A DNA stretch of 64,000 bases from Terriglobales bacterium. Its GTDB lineage: Bacteria; Acidobacteriota; Terriglobia; Terriglobales; Acidobacteriaceae. The stretch is taken from contig DATHMF010000002.1 in assembly GCA_035487355.1 (NCBI GenBank), positions 1-64,000 of the forward strand. The letters are read 5' to 3'. Positions within the stretch are counted from its first letter, which is position 1. Every line of letters starts with the position of its first letter. The notes below the pieces were generated by a model that made no database searches, had not been told where the DNA came from, and worked only from the letters and a program-made list of their open reading frames with translations. Shown here piece by piece: positions 24,243-33,381 of the stretch. The position numbers and the translations under genes are program-made.

Positions 24243-26909
24243 ATGATGAGGCACATGAAAAAGAAGACAGCCGTATTCGTGGGTGCATTTTTCTGCATCG
24301 CTATTTGTTCAACATCATTCGCGCAACAATCATCTGCAGACCCCGCATACAAGAACCCAGGACTCCCGATTGAGCAGCGCGTTGACGACCTGGTATCGCG
24401 CATGACCCTTGAGGAGAAGATCTCGCAACTAGGCGATGCGTCAGATGCTATTCCCCGGCTCAGCATTCCCGCGTACCACTGGTGGAACGAGGGCCTGCAC
24501 GGAGATATAGGCAGCCGATACGCAACCGTATTTCCGCAGGCTATTGGAATGGCCGCCAGCTTCGACCAGCCTTTGATACATCAGGTTGCCGAAGTGATCA
24601 GCACCGAGTTCCGCGCCAAATATGCCGCTCAAGTACGCCCTGACGGATCCAGCGACCAGTACCATGGGCTCGATGTCTGGTCGCCCAACATCAACATCTT
24701 TCGTGATCCGCGTTGGGGACGGGGCCAGGAAACTTATGGAGAGGACCCCTACCTGACTTCGCGTCTGGCCGTCGCCTACGTGACCGGTATGCAGGGGGAC
24801 GACCCCAAGTATCTGAAGACCGTTTCCACGCCGAAGCACTTCGCAGTACACAGCGGGCCTGAGCCAACCCGGCATTCCGTTGATTTGCAAGTGTCGCGTC
24901 ACGACGTGGAGGATACGTACCTGCCCGCGTTTCGGGCGGCCATAGTGGAGGCCAAAGCGCAGTCCGTCATGTGCGCCTACAACTCGCTTAACGGCCAACC
25001 CGCCTGCGCGAATGCAACATTGCTGCAAGAGCATCTGCGGCGTGATTGGGGCTTTCAGGGCTATGTGGTGTCCGATTGCGGCGCCGTAACCGACATTTTC
25101 CAGGGCCATCACTTTACCAAGTCCGTGGAAGAGGGAGTCAGTGCAGCGTTAAAAACCGGCACTGATCTTACTTGCGGTCTCCGGCCGCAAGAGCGCACCG
25201 CCATTTTGAAAGCCGTGCAACAGGGCTTGCTTGCAGAAGCAGATATTGACCGCGCCTTGCATCGCCTGTTCATCGCCCGCTTCCGGCTGGGCATGTTCGA
25301 TCCGTCGGCCACGGTTCCGTATTCCCAAATCAGGCCCGAAGAAAACGATACCGATGCACACCGCCAGCTCGCCCTCAAAGCCGCGCGTGAATCCATTGTT
25401 CTACTGAAGAACAAAGATAATCTTCTTCCTCTGAAACAGAAATACGGAACGATTGCAGTCATTGGCCCCAATGCCGACAGCTTGGATGCCTTGGAAGGCA
25501 ACTACCACGGCACGCCATCCAAATACGTGACCGTTCTGGAGGGCATTCGCCAGCGCTTTGCGCAATCCAAAATCATTTATGTTGACGGTACGGGATTGAT
25601 TGGACCGGCCACCAGAGCCATCCAGGCCAGCGTGCTCTATACCGACGACTCGCACAAGAACCATGGTATGAAGGCGGAGTACTTCTCCAATATCAAACTT
25701 GAGGGACCGCCTTTCCTGAGTCGCACCGACGATACGGTTGATTTTGATTCGGTCCCCTCCGGCATTTCGCGAGAGTTGTCACAACATTATTCCGTGCGTT
25801 GGACTGGCGTGCTTGTGCCTCCCGAGACCGGTGACTACCTGGTCGGATTCACGGGCAGGGATGGCTACCGCGTCTGGCTTAATGGCGATCTCGTGGTCGA
25901 GGACTGGACGACTCACCGGCCTGCCTCGACCCGTACGAAGAATATCCATCTTGAAAAAGATCATGCTTATGCGGTCAAGATCGAGTACTTCCACGCCCTG
26001 CGTGCGGCCGAAGCACACCTGGTGTGGAGCATGCCAGGGTGGCAAGGACCCGATGCGCTCGACGCGGCTCGCAGTGCCGACGTCGTCATCATGGTGTTGG
26101 GCCTGTCTGCCCGCATCGAAGGCGAAGAGATGGATGTGCACGCTGAAGGATTCGCGGGTGGTGACCGCACCAGCCTTGATTTGCCCGCCCCGCAAGAGCA
26201 ACTTCTGGAGAGTATTTACGCCTTGGGTAAGCCCACGGTGCTGGTGCTAATGAGCGGAAGCGCGGTTGCCGTGAATTGGGCAGACAAGAAGCTGCCGGTG
26301 ATCATGGAGGCCTGGTATCCAGGTGAGGAAGGCGGAACCGCGGTGGCCGAGGCGCTTGCCGGCGATTTCAGTCCGGCAGGCCGCTTGCCCGTTACGTTCT
26401 ATAAATCCATTGACCAGCTTCCGGCCTTTGAAGATTACTCTATGGCCAAGCGCACCTACCGTTACTTTAGCGGCGAACCTTTATATCCGTTCGGATACGG
26501 GCTAAGCTATACATCATTTGAGTACAGCAATGCACGTGTAGATAAGGCAAAAGCGGCCGCTGATGGAACGGTCACGATTTCCGTTGAAGTCGCCAATACC
26601 GGTGCGATGGCAGGTGACGAAGTTGTGCAGCTTTACCTCGCCCATCATGGTGTTGCGGGCGCTCCGTTGCGCGCGTTGCAGGGTTTCAAGCGCGTGCATC
26701 TGGAGCGCGGGCAGCGGAAAACGGTGTCATTCCCACTTCGGGACCGGGAGCTGAGCATCGTAGACGAATCAGGCAAGCACCGCATCGCGCGTGGGGTCGT
26801 AGAAGTTTGGGTCGGGGGAGGTCAGGATGGCGTGCGCTCAGGCCTGCCTAAAACCGCTGGTGTGCGGACCCGATTCACGATCACCAGCGGAGCCACGTTG
26901 CCCGATTAG
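24243..26909 (+). CDS. Secreted GH3 beta-xylosidase with PA14 insert
   Basis: The signal peptide (TAVFVGAFFCIAICSTSFAQ) is followed by the GH3 N-terminal barrel (IEQRVDDLVSRMTLEEKISQ, HWWNEGLHGD, FRDPRWGRGQETYGEDPYL, STPKHFAVHSGPE), with the nucleophile aspartate in VVSDCGAV (25074-25076). The second alpha/beta domain (SIVLLKNKDNLLPL, IAVIGPNAD) is split by a PA14-like module (about 25660-26020: YFSN, SVRWTGVLVPPETGDY, YRVWLNGDLVVEDW), and a fibronectin-like C-terminus closes it. The EGLHGD and TDLTCG features match the beta-xylosidase/arabinosidase subgroup, which releases xylose from xylo-oligosaccharides. ATG 24243 or 24255 is the likely start; the frame upstream of these is repeat sequence. 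A GAGG lies only three bases before 24255, and no better ribosome-binding site was seen. Confidence 0.88.
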   Translation: MMRHMKKKTAVFVGAFFCIAICSTSFAQQSSADPAYKNPGLPIEQRVDDLVSRMTLEEKISQLGDASDAIPRLSIPAYHWWNEGLHGDIGSRYATVFPQAIGMAASFDQPLIHQVAEVISTEFRAKYAAQVRPDGSSDQYHGLDVWSPNINIFRDPRWGRGQETYGEDPYLTSRLAVAYVTGMQGDDPKYLKTVSTPKHFAVHSGPEPTRHSVDLQVSRHDVEDTYLPAFRAAIVEAKAQSVMCAYNSLNGQPACANATLLQEHLRRDWGFQGYVVSDCGAVTDIFQGHHFTKSVEEGVSAALKTGTDLTCGLRPQERTAILKAVQQGLLAEADIDRALHRLFIARFRLGMFDPSATVPYSQIRPEENDTDAHRQLALKAARESIVLLKNKDNLLPLKQKYGTIAVIGPNADSLDALEGNYHGTPSKYVTVLEGIRQRFAQSKIIYVDGTGLIGPATRAIQASVLYTDDSHKNHGMKAEYFSNIKLEGPPFLSRTDDTVDFDSVPSGISRELSQHYSVRWTGVLVPPETGDYLVGFTGRDGYRVWLNGDLVVEDWTTHRPASTRTKNIHLEKDHAYAVKIEYFHALRAAEAHLVWSMPGWQGPDALDAARSADVVIMVLGLSARIEGEEMDVHAEGFAGGDRTSLDLPAPQEQLLESIYALGKPTVLVLMSGSAVAVNWADKKLPVIMEAWYPGEEGGTAVAEALAGDFSPAGRLPVTFYKSIDQLPAFEDYSMAKRTYRYFSGEPLYPFGYGLSYTSFEYSNARVDKAKAAADGTVTISVEVANTGAMAGDEVVQLYLAHHGVAGAPLRALQGFKRVHLERGQRKTVSFPLRDRELSIVDESGKHRIARGVVEVWVGGGQDGVRSGLPKTAGVRTRFTITSGATLPD

Positions 26910-26910
26910 T

Positions 26911-27160
26911 GGCGGCCTGAATCCGGCGGATGGTTCGTATTTGAACCAGTTCCGAATGGATGAGGGGGTTGACATCTCCTACACAAAATTCCATGACCGG
27001 ATCGACAATGGTCCTTATGACTTGTGCAACCTCTAGAGAAGCAACTCTATGTCGGCTGGACCGAACCAGGAGAGTGGTTGAACATGACCGTGGAAGTTGA
27101 GCGCGCAGGCATCTACAGTATCGATCTTCTCTATACATCGAATCGAGGCGGGGATTATCT
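26911..27160 (+). pseudogene. Frameshifted remnant of a CBM6-like carbohydrate-binding domain
   Basis: Directly after the GH3 stop codon one frame encodes NPADGSYLNQFRMDEGVDIS and on to DRIDNGPYD, after which a stop follows. The continuation QLYVGWTEPGEWLNMTVEVE and YSIDLLYTSNRGG is in another frame, starting near 27024. Joined, they read as the first half of a CBM6/malectin-like beta-sandwich. The remnant stops being recognisable where it meets the 3' end of the convergent lacI gene. It has no start codon of its own and is probably a decayed gene fragment or lost module. Confidence 0.7.
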
Positions 27161-28240
27161 GGAATTGCTTTGCCGGACGGATGACAGGGAGGCCTTGCGT
27201 TGTACCTCGCGAAACAAGTGCAGATTTGTCCTCAACACGATTCCGGGATTCAAGTAGTGGGCATGTGGAATGGTGATCCGGTTTAGCAAGTAGTCAGACA
27301 GCAGGCGAACAGCTTGCTGTCCCTGAAGATACGGATCCTGATAAATGGACGCCCGAATCGTCCCACGTTGCAGATGAGGTACCATTTCGGGAAAAAGGTC
27401 GGTTGTAATGAGCTGGGTTTCGCCTGCGCGTCCGTACCTCTGTAGGGCCCGGCATACAGGCAAGCAATTCACGGTGCTCACATAGATGCCACGCAGCCCT
27501 CGGTGGCTGGCAAGCAATTCGCAGGTCTTGCGATAGCTCTCCTTCTCCGATTCATGTGCCTCCAGGACTGCGGCGATCTTGCCATTCATGCAATCTTTCT
27601 TGAATCCGGCGCAGAAGCCCTTGGCTTTAAGGCGGTGCTCTTCGGTCGTAAGCATGCCTGTAATCATCGCTACTTCAGAGCCAGGAGGCACAAATTTAGC
27701 CATCAGCTCGGCGGCCAATCGTCCATTGAGTTCCGGGTCAACGCAAACCACGCTGGAGCGGCGGCTCCGAGGAGCATCCGTCGTGATGCAGATTACGCGC
27801 ACATTTTGTTTTTCCGCACGGTTGATGAGCGGCGTCACCGATTTCGGGTTTCCAGGGGTAACGATAAGCGCGTTGACGCCGCGGGCCATCAGGGCTTTTA
27901 CTTGTTCTGGTTCGCCTTCGCCCAAGCTTGCGACCGGACTGTATACGATCTCTATGCCGAGACCATTTACTCGCCGAGCCTCATCGAAGATTCCTGCCCG
28001 CATCTGGTCATAAAAGAAATGAATTTCCTCCGGGATGCACACTCCAATTCGTAGATTGGCACTTCCGACCGAAAGGATGCGGGCCGCGGGATGTGGCGTG
28101 TAGGCGAGCTTTTTGGCAATGCGAAGCACCTTCTTTCTGGTGGCTCCGCTGATTCCGGGCCGGTTGTGCAAAGCACGGTCTACCGTGCCAATCGAGACTT
28201 TGGCGAGTTCGGCAATTTTGTGAACGCCTGTCCGCTTCAT
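27155..28240 (-). CDS. LacI-family regulator of the xylan genes
   Basis: This 361-residue protein starts with a LacI helix-turn-helix (HKIAELAKVSIGTVDRALHN) and hinge helix. Its ligand domain resembles ribose/xylose-type periplasmic binding proteins (IRASIYQDPYLQGQQAVRLL near the C-terminus). It lies 12 bp behind the GH3 gene on the same strand, so the two form an operon divergent from xylFGHBA. That layout makes it the best candidate to bind the CG-centred palindrome CCGTTAACGTACACGG found in the shared intergenic region (30675-30690) and again before the GH10 gene (41345-41360). This is an inference; a sugar such as xylose or a xylo-oligosaccharide would be the expected inducer. Confidence 0.9.
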   Translation of the reverse strand: MKRTGVHKIAELAKVSIGTVDRALHNRPGISGATRKKVLRIAKKLAYTPHPAARILSVGSANLRIGVCIPEEIHFFYDQMRAGIFDEARRVNGLGIEIVYSPVASLGEGEPEQVKALMARGVNALIVTPGNPKSVTPLINRAEKQNVRVICITTDAPRSRRSSVVCVDPELNGRLAAELMAKFVPPGSEVAMITGMLTTEEHRLKAKGFCAGFKKDCMNGKIAAVLEAHESEKESYRKTCELLASHRGLRGIYVSTVNCLPVCRALQRYGRAGETQLITTDLFPEMVPHLQRGTIRASIYQDPYLQGQQAVRLLSDYLLNRITIPHAHYLNPGIVLRTNLHLFREVQRKASLSSVRQSNSR

Positions 28241-28252
28241 TGGTTTGCCTGA

Positions 28253-30616
28253 TTACTGAGCGATCACATTCAATTTGGTTTCAATCCAATCAACAGAATT
28301 GCCGCCGACCATGATTTTGAATGTACCAGGTTCAACGACGCGGTGCATTTCACGGTTCCAAAATGAAAGCTCATCTGGGCCAAGCGTAAACTCAACCGTC
28401 TGCGTGCCGCCTGGGGCGAGCGTGATACGGCGAAAGCCGCGTAATTCTTTAATGGGCCGCGTCACCGAACTCACCTCATCGTGGATATAAAGCTGCACAA
28501 CTTCATCCCCAGGCACCGTGCCGGTATTGGTTACATCAATAGATATTTTGGTCTGACCCTCTGTGCCAATTGATTCCGGCGCTACCTTGAGGTTCGCATA
28601 TTTGAAGGTCGAATAGCTCAATCCCCAGCCAAAGGGGAAGAGAGGTTGGGTAGTGCTGCCGAGATATTCGCGCTTTGCTGAGGGCTTCTGGTAGTAATAG
28701 TCCGGTAACTGTCCTACGGATCGAGGTACCGTTATGGGAAGCCTACCACCGGGATTGTAGTCACCAAAGAGCACGTCAGCGACCGCTGTCCCACCTTCCT
28801 GGCCCAGATACCAGCCTTCGAGGATTGCCGGCACATGCTCTGCAATATAGTTAATGGAATTCGGACGGCCATGCTGCAGGAAGACAATTACAGGCTTTCC
28901 GGTGGCAAGAATGGTTTTCACTAAATCATCCTGATTGCCGAGCAGGTCGAGGTTATCGCGATCGCCAGGGTGATTCGCCGCCCATGCTTCACGCGATGTC
29001 TGTTCATTGCCGCCAAGCGCCAAGATCACTATGTCAGCTTTCTTCGCAACCTTTACCGCGTCCTGGATGCGCTTAGCGTTCTCGGTCGGATCACCTAAAA
29101 CAACTTTATCGGCATCCCAGTCAGGTTGGGTTTCCGTTATCTTGCAACCTTCAGCGTAAAGTACTTCAGCGGCTGAGCCAATCTTGTCTTTTATGCCCTG
29201 AAGAACGCTCACGCCGCGCCCGGGATCGCTGCTATATCCACCGAGATGAACGTCAGCGGCATTAGGGCCAATTATGGCGATGCGCTTGTACTTCGCTTTA
29301 TTCAAAGGAAGCAAATTATTTTCGTTTTTCAGAAGAATGATTGCTTCATGCGCCGCTTTGAGCGCGAGTTGCTGATGCTCAGCACTGTTGGTGATCTTTT
29401 CGGCATCATCGGGATTCACATAAGGGTCATCGAAGAGCCCAGTAAGGAATTTCACGCGCAGCATGCGCACGACGGCGCGGTCCACGGTGGCTTCGGCAAC
29501 CTTTCCCTGCTTCACTTGATCCATCAGACTGGGGTACGCGCTGGCGAAAGGCAATTCGACATCAACCCCTGACTCCAGGGCCAGCTTGGCCGCGGCTTCA
29601 TTGGAAGGAACAACGTGGTGAAGGTTCTTCAAGTCGGTGATGCCGAAGTAGTCTGAAACCAGAACTCCATCGAACCCCCATTCGTGGCGCAGGATATCGT
29701 CGAGCAGATGCTTGTTACTGTGCGATGGAATGCCGTCAATTTCGTTGTAAGAAGCCATGACGCTTTGCACGTGCCCTTCTTTTACGGCCACCTCGAATGG
29801 CTTGAGAAAATATTCGCGGACGACTCGCTCGGAATAATTGCCCGGCGCCACATTGGTGCCACCCTCCGGTTGGCCGTGCACTGCGAAATGTTTGGCGGTA
29901 GCGATCACATGCGACTTATCAATGAAGGGTCCGGTTCCCTGAAACCCTTGAATGGCAGCTACGCCGATACGCGATCCAAGATAAGGGTCCTCGCCGTAGG
30001 TTTCTTCAGTGCGGCCCCAGCGCGGATCGCGCGCCAGATCGAGCACCGGAGTCAGACATTGTTGTGCGCCGCGCGCCCGAACTTCAGCGGCCGTCGCAGA
30101 AAAGACGTCATGAACCAAGTTTGGATCCCAGGTGGATGCCAGCGCGATGGCCTGCGGATAGGAAGTGCCTTTCAATGCGGCATGTCCATGAAGGCACTCC
30201 TCGTGGAAGAGGACAGGAATTCCTAGGCGAGTGTTCTCTTTCATCCATTTCTGGATGGTATTGGTGAACTCAGCCATTGTGCGCGGCCCGTGATTCACGC
30301 TCGGCCGTGACATCTCTCCCAGGCCGTTTTTCAGCAACACGGCGGCACGCTCGGGAAGAAACGCGCCTTTGTCATCAGTAAAGAGTGCCTGTGGATCATT
30401 GAAAAACCGCCGATCTTCCCATGCGCCTTCCAGTTGAGCAACTTTCTCTTCCAGCGTCATTCGTGAAAGCAAATCTGCTATCCGCTGCTCGACCGGAAGA
30501 TTAGGATTGCGGTAGGGAAGATCTTGCGCTTGGGCAGTAAGGCAGAGAATAAGAAGGCCGGCAATCCCCATAAGTGCACGGTGCACGGCAACCCTGATTT
30601 GAGACTTGGTTTTCAT
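28253..30616 (-). CDS. Secreted GH3 beta-glucosidase/beta-xylosidase (BglX-like)
   Basis: This 787-residue enzyme has a signal peptide ending LTAQAQ and the GH3 barrel motifs MTLEEKVAQLEG, GIPVLFHEECLHG, DPRWGRTEETYGEDPYL and TAKHFAVHGQPEGG. The nucleophile is D322 in VLVSDYFG. The alpha/beta sandwich (EAIILLKNENNLLPL, IAIIGPNAADVHLGGYS) and a C-terminal fibronectin-like domain complete it, and there is no PA14 insert. The EECLHG variant is seen in BglX-like exo-beta-glucosidases and in dual beta-glucosidase/xylosidases. The lacI gene follows after 12 bp. ATG 30616 has GGAG seven bases upstream, and that ribosome-binding site lies inside the first copy of the duplicated promoter module. Confidence 0.9.
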   Translation of the reverse strand: MKTKSQIRVAVHRALMGIAGLLILCLTAQAQDLPYRNPNLPVEQRIADLLSRMTLEEKVAQLEGAWEDRRFFNDPQALFTDDKGAFLPERAAVLLKNGLGEMSRPSVNHGPRTMAEFTNTIQKWMKENTRLGIPVLFHEECLHGHAALKGTSYPQAIALASTWDPNLVHDVFSATAAEVRARGAQQCLTPVLDLARDPRWGRTEETYGEDPYLGSRIGVAAIQGFQGTGPFIDKSHVIATAKHFAVHGQPEGGTNVAPGNYSERVVREYFLKPFEVAVKEGHVQSVMASYNEIDGIPSHSNKHLLDDILRHEWGFDGVLVSDYFGITDLKNLHHVVPSNEAAAKLALESGVDVELPFASAYPSLMDQVKQGKVAEATVDRAVVRMLRVKFLTGLFDDPYVNPDDAEKITNSAEHQQLALKAAHEAIILLKNENNLLPLNKAKYKRIAIIGPNAADVHLGGYSSDPGRGVSVLQGIKDKIGSAAEVLYAEGCKITETQPDWDADKVVLGDPTENAKRIQDAVKVAKKADIVILALGGNEQTSREAWAANHPGDRDNLDLLGNQDDLVKTILATGKPVIVFLQHGRPNSINYIAEHVPAILEGWYLGQEGGTAVADVLFGDYNPGGRLPITVPRSVGQLPDYYYQKPSAKREYLGSTTQPLFPFGWGLSYSTFKYANLKVAPESIGTEGQTKISIDVTNTGTVPGDEVVQLYIHDEVSSVTRPIKELRGFRRITLAPGGTQTVEFTLGPDELSFWNREMHRVVEPGTFKIMVGGNSVDWIETKLNVIAQ

Positions 30617-30622
30617 CCGTTA

Positions 30623-30707
30623 TCTCCATGCCAGACGATTTGCAATCCGCCTGGCCCGTGGTACTATATCATCGCCGTTAACGTACACGGTAAGGGATTT
30701 TTGAGTG
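30623..30707 (+). promoter_or_regulatory. Duplicated promoter/operator module, copy 1 (before xylF)
   Basis: This 85-bp block matches 41293-41377 at about 89 percent identity. It contains a -35 TTGCAA (30640-30645), a 16-bp spacer, and a -10 TACTAT (30662-30667). A CG-centred imperfect palindrome CCGTTAACGTACACGG (30675-30690) sits over the likely transcription start, followed by an AAGGGA ribosome-binding-like motif and GTG. Binding of a LacI protein over +1 would block transcription. Confidence 0.78.
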
Positions 30708-30746
30708 CCATTGGACTGGCCTTTCCAGCGCGCAACGAGGTTTCTT

Positions 30747-31811
30747 ATGCGATTTGCACGGATTCTGCTCTTTTCTGTTCTGACGTGCCTGTTTTTAACT
30801 GTTCCCGGATGCAAGACCGCTGGAACCAATACGGGAAAAAATGGGCCGATTCGCATCGGGTTCTCCATGGATTCTCTGCAGCTTGAACGATGGCAACGTG
30901 ACCGCGATCTTTTCGTGCAGAAGGCCAAAGAACTTGGCGCTGAGGTATTGGTGCAGTCTGCCGACGGTAATGATTCCCTTCAAGTGCAGCAGGCCGAGAA
31001 TCTGCTTACACAAGATGTGGATGTCCTGGTGATTGTTCCGCACAATGGCGAGATTGCAGCATCCATTGTTGACAGCGCAAAGCGGCAACATGTTCCGGTG
31101 CTTGCCTACGATCGCATCATTCGCGACAGCGACGTGGATTTCTATATTTCATTCGATAACGTCAAGGTTGGTGAGCTGCAGGCACAATATCTGCTCGACC
31201 GCGCTCCCAAGGGCAATTACGTTCTGATTGGAGGATCGCCCACCGACAACAACGCGCGCCTGTTTCGGGAAGGGCAGATGAATGTATTAAAGCCAGCGGT
31301 TGACCGAGGTGACATCAAGATTGTTGCAGACCAGTGGGCCAAGGACTGGCTGCCCAGTGAGGCCCTTCGGCACACAGAAAACGCTTTGACACAGGCCCGG
31401 AATAATGTGGTTGCTGTGGTTGCTTCCAATGACAGCACTGCCGGCGGGGTCATCCAGGCGCTGGAGGAACAGAAACTTGCCGGCAAAGCTTTGGTTTCAG
31501 GACAAGACGCCGATCTGACAGCCTGCCAGCGTATTGTTGGCGGCACGCAGTCTATGACGGTATATAAACCCATTGCTCCCTTGGCGAGCCACGCTGCTGA
31601 AATTGCTATTGCTCTCGCCAGACATTCCGCTGTGGAACCGAATGGAAAGGTGAACAACGGGTCCAAAGATGTTCCTTCTTTTTTGCTCACGCCGATTGCG
31701 GTTGATAAGAGCAACATGGCGCAAACTGTTGTCAAAGATGGTTTCGTGAAGATCGAAGATGTTTATCGCAACATCCCCCGCGACCAGTGGCCGAAGATAG
31801 CAAGCCATTAA
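30747..31811 (+). CDS. xylF: D-xylose ABC transporter, substrate-binding lipoprotein
   Basis: This protein of about 354 residues has a lipoprotein signal (RILLFSVLTCLFLTVPGC, lipobox VPGC) and the XylF pattern throughout: IRIGFSMDSLQLERWQRDRD, VQSADGNDSLQVQQAENLL, YDRIIRDSDVDFYISFDNV and VSGQDADLTACQRIVGGTQS. It captures xylose in the periplasm for XylGH. ATG 30747 is favoured, with GAGG six bases upstream. The frame is open upstream to GTG 30705, which directly follows the duplicated promoter module and its own AAGGGA motif, so initiation there (14 extra residues) cannot be excluded. It is the first gene of the xylFGHBA operon. Confidence 0.93.
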   Translation: MRFARILLFSVLTCLFLTVPGCKTAGTNTGKNGPIRIGFSMDSLQLERWQRDRDLFVQKAKELGAEVLVQSADGNDSLQVQQAENLLTQDVDVLVIVPHNGEIAASIVDSAKRQHVPVLAYDRIIRDSDVDFYISFDNVKVGELQAQYLLDRAPKGNYVLIGGSPTDNNARLFREGQMNVLKPAVDRGDIKIVADQWAKDWLPSEALRHTENALTQARNNVVAVVASNDSTAGGVIQALEEQKLAGKALVSGQDADLTACQRIVGGTQSMTVYKPIAPLASHAAEIAIALARHSAVEPNGKVNNGSKDVPSFLLTPIAVDKSNMAQTVVKDGFVKIEDVYRNIPRDQWPKIASH

Positions 31812-31829
31812 TTGCTGAGCGATTCATCC

Positions 31830-33371
31830 ATGAGCGAAGTGCTCACAACCCGCCTGCCATTGCTTCAGATGCAGAACATCGTCAAGACTTTTCCTGGGGT
31901 GCGCGCGCTCGATGGCGTGAGCTTCGATCTGTATCCGGGTGAGATACACGCACTCGTGGGGGAAAACGGAGCAGGGAAATCAACTCTGATGAAGATCCTC
32001 GCGGGTGTTTACTCGCACTACGAGGGAGAAATACGCATCCAAGGTGAGTTGCGCCGCTTCCGCAACGTGCACGAGTCAGGAGATGCCGGGGTTGCGGTTG
32101 TGTTTCAGGAGTTGTCGCTGGTTCCAAAGCTCTCCGTCGGAGAAAACATTTTCTTAGGACGTGAGCCAAACGGATTTGGCATTGTGCAGTGGGAACAACT
32201 TTATTCCGAGGCAGCGAGATTGCTGCGTGATCTGGATCTCGATATTGACCCTCGTACCAATACGGAACGCTTGGGTACAGGGCGCCAACAGCTTGTGGAA
32301 ATTGCCAAAGCACTATCCCGCAAAGCCAGCATTCTTGTGCTCGATGAGCCTACGGCAGCGCTGACCGATGTTGAAGCCGAAAACCTGTTTTCCATCTTGT
32401 GTGACCTTCGCGCGCAAGGCATCGGCATTATTTACATTTCGCACCGCCTCGAAGAGGTCTTCCGGCTGAGTGATCGCATTACCGTTTTGCGTGACGGCAA
32501 GACCGCTGGAACAGAAGCTACCGGAAATGTAAACCAGCAGCAGGTGATTGCGAAGATGGTGGGCAGGGAAGTTTCTCAGCTTTTCCCTGTGACGAAGCGA
32601 ACTCCAGGAGTGACAGCTCTCGAGGTGCGCCACATCCGGGCCGAGGACCCGGCAGCGAGCAGCAGGTTGGCCGTGGAAGATGTGAGCTTCTCAGTGCGCT
32701 GCGGTGAGGTGCTTGGAATCGCGGGACTCATGGGCGCTGGGCGCACCGAACTTCTCACCGCTATTTTTGGTTCATTCCCAGGAAGAGTCTCAGGAGATAT
32801 TTTCATTCAAGGCCAGCAAGTCAAGATCTCTCGACCTGCAGACGCAATCTCCCACGGCATCGGTTTTGTAACCGAAGACCGCAAGGGATCAGGGCTCATG
32901 CTCGGGCAGACGGTTCTTTGGAACATGACGCTGGCATCATTGCCGCGCCTTTCGCGCCGTTTTTTAACGGATGAATCCCGGGAAATCGCCGCCAGCCACC
33001 CGCTGTTCCAAAATCTGCGCATCAAAGCAAATTCTCTGTTCACTGGGGTTGGCACCCTCTCCGGAGGGAACCAGCAGAAAGTGGTGCTGGCAAAATGGCT
33101 GATGAATGAAACTCGCGTACTTTTTCTTGATGAACCGACGCGTGGTATTGACGTGGGCGCCAAGCAAGAGATCTACGCAATGATCAACAAATTGGCGGAA
33201 TCGGGACTGGCGGTCGTAATGGTTTCTTCGGAGTTGCCTGAGGTACTCGGACTGTGTGACCGAATCCTGGTGTTGTACAAGGGACGAATTACAGGCGAAT
33301 TCACGCGAGAGGAAGCCACGCCGGAAGATGTAATGTCCCGTGCCACTGGCCAGGTAGCGTGCCGCAATTAA
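31830..33371 (+). CDS. xylG: D-xylose ABC transporter, ATP-binding protein
   Basis: This protein of 513 residues is a tandem ATPase. The first half has Walker A GENGAGKST and Walker B ILVLDEPTAAL. The second half has the degenerate GLMGAGRTELL loop, the signature LSGGNQQKV and VLFLDEPTRGID. This arrangement is standard for the sugar importers RbsA, MglA and XylG. It energises xylose import with XylH in the inner membrane. ATG 31830 lies 18 bp after the xylF stop codon; an in-frame TTG at 31812 abuts the stop but would be unusual. Confidence 0.93.
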   Translation: MSEVLTTRLPLLQMQNIVKTFPGVRALDGVSFDLYPGEIHALVGENGAGKSTLMKILAGVYSHYEGEIRIQGELRRFRNVHESGDAGVAVVFQELSLVPKLSVGENIFLGREPNGFGIVQWEQLYSEAARLLRDLDLDIDPRTNTERLGTGRQQLVEIAKALSRKASILVLDEPTAALTDVEAENLFSILCDLRAQGIGIIYISHRLEEVFRLSDRITVLRDGKTAGTEATGNVNQQQVIAKMVGREVSQLFPVTKRTPGVTALEVRHIRAEDPAASSRLAVEDVSFSVRCGEVLGIAGLMGAGRTELLTAIFGSFPGRVSGDIFIQGQQVKISRPADAISHGIGFVTEDRKGSGLMLGQTVLWNMTLASLPRLSRRFLTDESREIAASHPLFQNLRIKANSLFTGVGTLSGGNQQKVVLAKWLMNETRVLFLDEPTRGIDVGAKQEIYAMINKLAESGLAVVMVSSELPEVLGLCDRILVLYKGRITGEFTREEATPEDVMSRATGQVACRN

Positions 33372-33381
33372 AGAGAGGAAT

